Of a stretch of 64,000 bases of DNA, positions 58,577 through 64,000 are shown one piece after another. Every line of letters starts with the position of its first letter. Positions within the stretch are counted from its first letter, which is position 1. The translations under genes and the position numbers were made by a program. Source of the DNA: an uncultured Erysipelotrichaceae bacterium. Its GTDB lineage: Bacteria > Bacillota_I > Bacilli_A > Erysipelotrichales > Erysipelotrichaceae. The DNA lies in contig CADABS010000007.1 of the NCBI GenBank assembly GCA_902786245.1, positions 1 to 64,000 on the forward strand, given 5' to 3'. The notes under the pieces were generated by a model. That model was given only the letters and a program-made list of their open reading frames with translations. It had not been told where the DNA came from and made no database searches.

Positions 58577-60301
58577 TTATCTCTGGGAGACGGTGAACAG
58601 CGAATAGAAATAGCCTTTCTGTTCCATCAGTTCTCCGAAGGTTCCCTGTTCCGAAACCTCGCCATTTTTCAGCGCGAACAGACCGGTACAGCGGCGCAGG
58701 ATATTCTCGTCCAGGTCGTGGGTAACGATGACGCGGGTGTAGCCGTCCAACTTCAGAATTGCGTCCAGCACCTCAAATGAGGTCTCGGTGTCCAGGGAGG
58801 CTGTGGCCTCGTCCACGAAGAGCACAGGCGTCTTGCGCAGCAGTGCCCGGGCGATGGAGATCCTCTGCCGCTCGCCGCCGGAGAGGCCGGAGCCGTTTTC
58901 GCCGCAGAGATAGTCCGCGCCCTTTTCGTCGATGAGCTTTTTCAGCCCCGAAAGCCGCACGGCGCGGTCGATCTCTTCCTCCGGGAATTCGGAGAACATG
59001 GTGATGTTGTCGCGAATGGTGCTGTTAAAGACGAACACGTTCTGCTGAATGATGGATACGAGATCGTAGAGCGAGCCGGCGGAGATGCCTTTGAGTTCCC
59101 TGCCGTCGTAAAGGATCTCGCCGCCGTAGTTTTGGGAGGATGCCATCAGCAGATTCAGGATGGTCGACTTGCCGCTGCCGGAACCGCCCACCAGGGCGTA
59201 GCAGCCGCCGGCGCAAAGTTCCATGTCAACGTCACGCAGCACCGGCTTTCCTTCTTCGTAGGCAAACGCGAGGTCCCGGACCGAGATCCCTTCGGTGAGA
59301 TGCGGCGGGATCTGCTCGCCCTCATCGGAAACGTTTTTATTCAGCGCCTGCGCCAGCTTGTCGATAAGACCGCAGGCGGACATCATGCCGGCGAAGAACG
59401 TCGGGAACGCCTGGATGGGGCCCAGTACGTAGTTCAGCAGCTGAACGAATACGATGGCGGTACCTGCCGTGATCCCCTTGCCGGAAAGCGCCAGCGCGGC
59501 GGCCACGAAGAACACGCCGAACTGCAGGACCGCGCCTGCGAAGCCTGAGGAATAGCTTACCAGAACGTTCACCTTCGTGCGTTTTTTCGAGGCTTCCGCA
59601 ACGCACCCGTTGCTTTGCGCGTGAAGCCTGGCAATGCTTTTTTCCGCCTTAAAGCTTTTGATCACGGAGAAACCCGTAAGCGCGTCCTTCAGCATGCCGG
59701 TGTAGCGCTCTTTTTGATCGGAAACGTTCTTTTCCGCGATCGCTGCCTTGTTTCCCAAAACAACAGAGACAACGATGGGAAGCAGGGAGAAGCCGATGGC
59801 GATCAGCGTCAGCAGCGGGCTGCACCACAGCATCAGACCCAGCGCGCCGATAAACGCGATGCCGACCTGTACCGTACTCTGCAGCCGCCCGATAAAGTCC
59901 GTTTCGATCGTGTTCACGTCGTTGGAAAGGGCGGAGATATAGAGCGAGCTGTTCTCGCCGGAGAAGGCCTGAATGCCTTTTTCCAGAAGCTGGTCAAAAA
60001 CGTATTCCCGGTACTGCTTCATCGCCTTTGCGCGGAACTCGGAGAGAAATGCCCTGTCCAGGAGCCATCCCAGTCCAAACAGCGCGAACGCTCCTCCCGT
60101 GACGATCAGGAGCGTGCCGAAGCCGTAGGGGCAAACTCCGGAGATCAGGTCGGCGACCTCCTTGATGAGCCATGAGATCACCAGCTCCGCCGCGGCGCCG
60201 CACAGGGCCGCGAGCACGGTCATGGCAAGATTGAATTTGTTTTCCCGGAACAGTTCTTTGATGAAGGGGCGGCGCAGCGCCTTGATCTCTTTTTTATTCA
60301 T
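58577..60301 (-). CDS. ABC exporter, fused permease and ATPase
   Basis: 574 residues: six membrane helices (about 1-310), then an ABC ATPase with Walker A VGGSGSGKST, signature LSGGERQR, Walker B PVLFVDEATASLD and H-loop VIVTHDLDENIL. It is a homodimeric or heterodimeric half-transporter of the multidrug/peptide export type. GGAGG lies 6 nt before the ATG at 60301, which overlaps the regulator gene by 8 nt. The DNA is markedly more G/C-rich than the flanking genes, indicating transfer from a higher-GC donor. The substrate is unknown. Confidence 0.93.
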   Translation of the reverse strand: MNKKEIKALRRPFIKELFRENKFNLAMTVLAALCGAAAELVISWLIKEVADLISGVCPYGFGTLLIVTGGAFALFGLGWLLDRAFLSEFRAKAMKQYREYVFDQLLEKGIQAFSGENSSLYISALSNDVNTIETDFIGRLQSTVQVGIAFIGALGLMLWCSPLLTLIAIGFSLLPIVVSVVLGNKAAIAEKNVSDQKERYTGMLKDALTGFSVIKSFKAEKSIARLHAQSNGCVAEASKKRTKVNVLVSYSSGFAGAVLQFGVFFVAAALALSGKGITAGTAIVFVQLLNYVLGPIQAFPTFFAGMMSACGLIDKLAQALNKNVSDEGEQIPPHLTEGISVRDLAFAYEEGKPVLRDVDMELCAGGCYALVGGSGSGKSTILNLLMASSQNYGGEILYDGRELKGISAGSLYDLVSIIQQNVFVFNSTIRDNITMFSEFPEEEIDRAVRLSGLKKLIDEKGADYLCGENGSGLSGGERQRISIARALLRKTPVLFVDEATASLDTETSFEVLDAILKLDGYTRVIVTHDLDENILRRCTGLFALKNGEVSEQGTFGELMEQKGYFYSLFTVSQR

Positions 60302-61376
60302 GACAGTCCTCCTGCTTTGCGAGGGATCTCCAGAGAGCGGCAAACTCTTCATTTTCAAATTGGCTGACCGCGAGATCGACAGCGTCCGTGGCTGTCGCCC
60401 CCATGTCGTCGTGGGCGCTGGCGCCTTCAATGCGGCCCACGAAGCGAACGTCGCTTTCGTCATAGCTGGGAGAAGCGTCAAAGAACGCGGCAAGTTCTTT
60501 GGCTTTGGTCAGAGTCTCCCGCGCTTCGGCTTCCTGCCCGGACAGGAACTGCGACCCGGCCAAGGCCGCGAGAAAAACGGCGCTGATCCTGTCGAAGTAG
60601 TTCGGTCTGTCTGCTTTCCGGAGCCCCGAAAGGAGCCGGGTCCCCCAGTTCAGGATCGCCTGGCAGGAATCATGGTCGCCGCATTTCAGGTATACGTTCA
60701 TATAGCCGATGATCGTGCTGATCAGATCGGAGAGGATCTTTGCAAGGGCCTCGGACAGAAACGGTACCGCCTCCGCGGTATGATCGCTTTGCGCCAGAAC
60801 ATGACCGATTCGAGGGCTGTACAGCCCGTCCGCGTTATGGGCTTTCCAAAGTTCTATGGCCTTATCGGTTTCTCCGAGCCCCAGATACGTCTGCGCGATT
60901 CTTCCGCAGATGGTCTGCTCGCTGATCTGGGGATCCTCGTTTTGCGGCAGCAAAAGACGCGATTGCTCCAGAAGTTCCAGCGCGCGGCGAAACAAAGCCT
61001 TGTCCCCTTTCTCAATGCCGAACGCGTGGTACAGCGCGGCGCTTGCGCTGACGATCCGGAAGGAGTTCGGATACTTCGCCAGGGCCTTTTCCGCCTCCGC
61101 AAGCCCTTCCGGGTCCTTTCTGCGGCGGTATTCCTGTAAACGCTTTACCGTCGCTTCCAGGCGGTTGTCCTTAACTTCATAGCCCAGCAGCACGTCCACC
61201 GAGGTATCGAAAAAGTCAGCCAGCTGAATGATCAGATCCAGCTCCGGGATCGACAGCTTCGCCTCCCACTTATATACCGCGCCAGCCGTCACCCCTAACG
61301 CTTCGGAAAGCTGCTCCTGGGTCAGCGACCGTTCCTTGCGGAAGGCGCGGATGTTTTCCGCCAGCATCATCTTCAT
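60294..61376 (-). CDS. XRE-family regulator with TPR-like C-terminus
   Basis: 360 residues. The helix-turn-helix is at 5-58 (IRAFRKERSLTQEQLSEALGVTAGAVYKWE). The remainder is helical with repeat-like spacing (YHAFGIEKGDKALFRRALELLEQSR, IAQTYLGLGETDKAIELWKAHN), resembling tetratricopeptide repeats. AAAGGAGG lies 7 nt before the ATG at 61376. It is transcribed with the ABC exporter and probably controls it, perhaps in response to a peptide or the transported compound. High GC matches the exporter. Confidence 0.88.
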   Translation of the reverse strand: MKMMLAENIRAFRKERSLTQEQLSEALGVTAGAVYKWEAKLSIPELDLIIQLADFFDTSVDVLLGYEVKDNRLEATVKRLQEYRRRKDPEGLAEAEKALAKYPNSFRIVSASAALYHAFGIEKGDKALFRRALELLEQSRLLLPQNEDPQISEQTICGRIAQTYLGLGETDKAIELWKAHNADGLYSPRIGHVLAQSDHTAEAVPFLSEALAKILSDLISTIIGYMNVYLKCGDHDSCQAILNWGTRLLSGLRKADRPNYFDRISAVFLAALAGSQFLSGQEAEARETLTKAKELAAFFDASPSYDESDVRFVGRIEGASAHDDMGATATDAVDLAVSQFENEEFAALWRSLAKQEDCHE

Positions 61377-61562
61377 TTGCCCGCCTCCTTTGTACTTCTG
61401 TAGATGATTATACAGCATCGGAACCGGAAATCGGACGGACCAGTCGTATCAATCGGATTTTATTTTTCCTACTGGCAGTAAGATTTTCATGCTTTGCGGA
61501 TAAAAGAAATAATAGAGCAGCCGTCTATCATGATCCTATGCACATTTCGCAACACAATATAA

Positions 61563-61593
61563 TGTTATCAAATTGTTATCAGCACTGATAATA
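61563..61593 (+). repeat. Putative integrase arm-type repeats (inner segment, right)
   Basis: TGTTATCA (61563), 3 nt, TGTTATCA (61574), 4 nt, TGATAATA (61586), nearly identical to the set at 58493 and in the same orientation. It starts 113 nt before the guaA 3' end. The remaining gap 61377-61675 has no gene. Confidence 0.6.
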
Positions 61594-61675
61594 TAAATAC
61601 AGCAGGCACTCCGAAGAATGTCTGCTGCTTAAAGCTATTCAGGATAACTCAACACATTTCAAGATAAAATGTGCA

Positions 61676-61689
61676 TTATTCCCACTCGA
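61676..61689 (+). repeat. guaA 3'-end, primary attachment site
   Basis: TTATTCCCACTCGA encodes the last residues and stop of guaA on the minus strand (IEWE-stop). The guaA 3' end is a well-known integration site for genomic islands. Confidence 0.75.
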
Positions 61690-62662
61690 TTGTTCCGGTA
61701 GGCTTCGGTGTCAGATCGTAGAGAACTCTGTTGATACCCTTTACTTCGTGTGTAATGCGGTCTGTGATCTTTGCCAGCAGCGCATATGGGATCTCTTCGA
61801 TCGTCGCAGTCATAGCGTCTTTTGTATTGACGGCACGGATGACACATGGCCACTCAAAGGCACGGGCACCGTCCTTGATACCGGTTGTCTTGAAATCCGG
61901 AACGATGGTGAAATACTGCCATACTTTTCCTGCCAGACCGTTATTTGCGAATTCTTCACGGAGAATCGCGTCGGATTCTCTCAGTGCTTCCAGACGGTCT
62001 CTGGTGATTGCGCCGGTGCAGCGCACTGCCAGACCCGGACCCGGGAACGGCTGACGCTCAACCATGTTTTCCGGCAGACCGAGTGCCTTGCCGACAACTC
62101 TGACTTCATCCTTATAGAGAAGCTTGACCGGTTCGACCAGTTCCATCTTCATTTCTTCAGGAAGGCCGCCGACATTGTGATGGGCCTTGATGCCCTTTTC
62201 GCTTTCGAGAATGTCCGGATAGATCGTTCCCTGTCCCAGGAAGCCGATTCCTTCCAGTTTATGCGCTTCTTCATCAAATACTTTAATGAATTCTTCGCCG
62301 ATAATATGACGCTTCTGTTCCGGATCGGAAACACCTGCGACCTTTTCCAGGAAGCGGTCTGCCGCATCCACATAGATCAGATTCGCGTTCATTTCATTTC
62401 TGAATACCTGAATGACCTGTTCCGGTTCTCCCTTGCGCAGGAAGCCGTGGTTTACATGTACGCAGACCAGATTGCGGCCGATTGCTTTGATCAGCAGAGC
62501 TGCAACGACAGATGAATCGACACCGCCTGACAGTGCAAGCAGAACCTTTCCATCGCCGACCTGTTCACGGATCTCTCTGATCTGTTCTTCAATAAATGCA
62601 TTGGCAAGAGCCTCTGTTGTGATTCTTTCCATTGTTTCCGGACGCACATTGCTAGATGTCAT
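61676..62662 (-). CDS. guaA: GMP synthase, ATP-pyrophosphatase part only
   Basis: 328 residues covering the ATP-PPase and dimerisation domains of GMP synthase. ALSGGVDSSVVAALL is the PP-loop (near 44). GQGTIYPDILES, HHNVGGLPEEM, RQPFPGPGLAVR and the C-terminal TGTIEWE are all conserved. Typical bacterial GuaA has about 510-520 residues with an N-terminal glutamine amidotransferase domain, which is missing here. The start is real: a GGAGG ribosome-binding site lies 10 nt before the ATG and the divergent lrgA begins 134 nt away. Ammonia may come from a separate amidotransferase encoded elsewhere, as in archaea. Confidence 0.93.
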   Translation of the reverse strand: MTSSNVRPETMERITTEALANAFIEEQIREIREQVGDGKVLLALSGGVDSSVVAALLIKAIGRNLVCVHVNHGFLRKGEPEQVIQVFRNEMNANLIYVDAADRFLEKVAGVSDPEQKRHIIGEEFIKVFDEEAHKLEGIGFLGQGTIYPDILESEKGIKAHHNVGGLPEEMKMELVEPVKLLYKDEVRVVGKALGLPENMVERQPFPGPGLAVRCTGAITRDRLEALRESDAILREEFANNGLAGKVWQYFTIVPDFKTTGIKDGARAFEWPCVIRAVNTKDAMTATIEEIPYALLAKITDRITHEVKGINRVLYDLTPKPTGTIEWE

Positions 62663-62796
62663 ATTTAGTTTTCCTCCGTATGTCTGCTACATTCTAACAG
62701 AGTATACGGTTTACTGCTATACCGATATGTACGATTTTTGATGCATAAAAGACCGGTTCTGCGTCATAATATTGTGTATGTACAAGGAGCTTTTTT

Positions 62797-63156
62797 ATGA
62801 AATATCTCAAGCAGTTTCTGCTCATACTGATTATCACCTGCATCGGTGAGATCCTTCATTTTATTCTTCCCCTGCCGGTACCCGCGAGCATTTACGGACT
62901 GGTACTGATGTTCGTGCTGCTGATGACAGGCATCATCAAGCTGGAAAACGTAAAAACGACCGCGCAGTTTCTGATCGAGATCATGCCGGTCATGTTCATA
63001 CCCGCAGCAGTCGGGCTGATCAATTACTGGGCTGATCTCAAGCCGATCCTGCTTCCCGCTCTGATCCTGACGGTGCTCTCCACGGTCATCGTCATGGCAT
63101 CGACCGGACTGATCGCACAGTTTATGATCCAGAAAGAAAGAGGGAAAAAAGCATGA
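62797..63156 (+). CDS. lrgA: LrgA/CidA-family membrane protein
   Basis: 119 residues with four membrane helices and the family segment FILPLPVPASIYGLVLMFVLL. LrgA is holin-like and works with LrgB; in Firmicutes the pair has been linked to control of autolysis and to pyruvate uptake. AAGGAG precedes the start by 7 nt. It overlaps lrgB by 4 nt. Confidence 0.93.
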   Translation: MKYLKQFLLILIITCIGEILHFILPLPVPASIYGLVLMFVLLMTGIIKLENVKTTAQFLIEIMPVMFIPAAVGLINYWADLKPILLPALILTVLSTVIVMASTGLIAQFMIQKERGKKA

Positions 63157-63845
63157 ACGATATGATGGCAGCCGGCGCCACCATGGGTGCCGTAATCAGT
63201 CTGATCAATTACTGGATCGGTCTGAAAATCAAAGAAAAGACAAAACTGAGTATCTGCAATCCTCTGCTTATTTCGATTATCCTGACTGTGCTGTTTGTTC
63301 TGATCTTCCGGATTGATTATGATACATACAACGCAAGTGCGAAATACCTGAGCTGGCTGCTGACACCGGCAACCGTATCGCTGGCAATTCCCCTGTATCT
63401 GGAAATCGACCGTCTGAAGAAGAATATCAAGGCGATCCTTGTCAGTATCTTTGCCGGAAGCGTGATCTCCATGGGTTCGATTCTGCTCATGTCCATGCTG
63501 TTCGGCTTCAGCCACAGTCAGTTCGTTACCTTCCTGCCCAAGTCGATTACCACTGCCATCGGCATGTCCGTATCGGAAGAACTGGGCGGCTTTGTCTCGA
63601 TTACCGTTGCGGCGATCATCGTTACAGGCATCCTCGGTGCCGTCATTGCGGATACGGTATGCAAGGTATTCCATATCACTGATCCGGTTGCCCAGGGTCT
63701 GGCCATCGGTACCAGTGCCCATGCGATCGGAACATCGAGGGCAATGGAAATGGGCGATGTCCAGGGTGCCATGTCCTCACTGTCCATTGTCACCGCCGGT
63801 ATCATCACCGTTGTCGGTGCCAATATCTTCGCTTCCTTCCTGTAA
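63153..63845 (+). CDS. lrgB: LrgB-family membrane protein
   Basis: 230 residues with several membrane helices. The conserved blocks LSWLLTPATVSLAIPLY, FLPKSITTAIGMSVSEELGG and the C-terminal VAQGLAIGTSAHAIGTSRAMEMG are diagnostic. It acts with LrgA in the same membrane complex. A terminator follows 10 nt later. Confidence 0.94.
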   Translation: MNDMMAAGATMGAVISLINYWIGLKIKEKTKLSICNPLLISIILTVLFVLIFRIDYDTYNASAKYLSWLLTPATVSLAIPLYLEIDRLKKNIKAILVSIFAGSVISMGSILLMSMLFGFSHSQFVTFLPKSITTAIGMSVSEELGGFVSITVAAIIVTGILGAVIADTVCKVFHITDPVAQGLAIGTSAHAIGTSRAMEMGDVQGAMSSLSIVTAGIITVVGANIFASFL

Positions 63846-63855
63846 TGCAATGCAC

Positions 63856-63886
63856 GGCAGTATCCTTCGGGGGTACTGCCTTTTTT
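63856..63886 (+). terminator. Terminator of lrgAB
   Basis: Perfect 7-bp stem GGCAGTA / TACTGCC, then TTTTTT. Confidence 0.88.
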
Positions 63887-63889
63887 ATG

Positions 63890-63919
63890 AAAAAAGATCC
63901 GGCATTACTTTGCCAGATC
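63890..63919 (-). terminator. Terminator of ispD
   Basis: On the minus strand GATCTGGCA, AAGTAA and TGCCGGATC are followed by TTTTTT; the loop includes the stop codon of the incoming gene. Confidence 0.75.
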
Positions 63920-64000
63920 TTCCGGTGTTGTGATCTTGATATTGGTGTAGGAACCTTCCACTGCTCTGACCGGCACATCGCTGAAGCGCTCCACCAGTGA
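63905..64000 (-). CDS. ispD: 2-C-methyl-D-erythritol 4-phosphate cytidylyltransferase, C-terminal end (partial)
   Basis: The visible 31 residues read SLVERFSDVPVRAVEGSYT, then NIKITTPEDLAK and a stop. The VEGSYxNIKITTPEDL ending is characteristic of IspD, an enzyme of the MEP isoprenoid pathway. The rest lies beyond the right edge. Confidence 0.85.
   Translation of the reverse strand, partial: SLVERFSDVPVRAVEGSYTNIKITTPEDLAK

Noticed and set aside
58577-60493. Longer N-terminus for the ABC exporter starting at 60493
   Set aside because: The extra 64 codons overlap the regulator gene and look like its shadow; GGAGG is placed correctly for the ATG at 60301.
52262-61689. Hidden tyrosine integrase or excisionase in the guaA-linked segments
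   Set aside because: I looked through all frames for integrase catalytic blocks (R, HxxR, Y patterns) and for small basic excisionase-like proteins; none is supported.

Overview
The window reads as chromosomal DNA of a low-to-mid GC Firmicute. The best guess is a gut or oral Erysipelotrichia-type organism. Supporting signs are a 16S rRNA 5' end with the usual bacterial start, strong Gram-positive ribosome-binding sites, a cdaA-cdaR pair, a BmpA/Nup-type nucleoside ABC transporter, lrgAB, and peptidoglycan genes typical of the phylum. Genus-level placement is inference.

Layout. 1-320: 16S rRNA 5' end (minus) with a near-consensus rrn promoter. 325-4250 (minus): DUF402 phosphatase-like protein, AAC(3)-family protein, pseudouridine catabolism genes psuG and psuK, and a DUF3783 protein. 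4398-4778: MntR/DtxR-type regulator. 4855-13063 (minus): a tightly packed seven-gene operon running cdaA, cdaR, response regulator, histidine kinase, alpha/beta hydrolase, membrane-anchored Mur ligase and glycosylasparaginase, which links c-di-AMP synthesis to envelope functions. 13196-16189: glycogen branching enzyme and a hydrolase. 16273-21074: nucleoside-type ABC transporter with its lipoprotein. 21298-28496 (plus): MBOAT and DHHW acyl-transfer pair, rlmD, MFS transporter, RluA-type pseudouridine synthase and PatB-type lyase. 28550-33017 (minus): murI, murD, an ECF transporter S component behind a structured RNA leader, a degenerate cytidylate-kinase-like protein and TelA. 33098-41590: signalling genes (hybrid kinase, degenerate HD-GYP protein, LacI-like sensor without HTH, GNAT-DUF4298 fusion, phosphoesterase, cytosolic BMP-domain fusion). 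41718-43887: an AmmeMemoRadiSam pair. 43890-49085 (minus): LRR protein, esterase, an HPr-D-lactate dehydrogenase fusion and the pxpBCA 5-oxoprolinase operon.

49110-61689 is an accessory zone downstream of guaA. It begins with an ABC-transporter relic and four small unrecognised or weakly recognised genes. It is then punctuated by three direct copies of the last 13-14 bp of guaA (52262, 58381, 61676). About 112-115 bp inward from each copy lies a pair of TGKTAKCA 8-mers spaced 3 nt apart, which look like integrase arm sites. No integrase is present. The segment next to guaA (58381-61675) carries a visibly GC-richer ABC exporter with an XRE-TPR regulator. The next segment (52262-58380) carries an AAA/DUF4143 ATPase, a flavodoxin-ferredoxin protein, a lipoprotein hydrolase and two RpiR regulators. 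guaA itself encodes only the ATP-pyrophosphatase half of GMP synthase. The window closes with lrgAB and the 3' end of ispD.

The strongest leads are: the HPr-lactate dehydrogenase fusion (His15 kept, Ser46 replaced by Asn); the integrase-less array of guaA attachment sites; the leader RNA of the ECF S component; the stand-alone GMP synthase ATPase; and the signalling proteins with degenerate HD-GYP or receiver domains.
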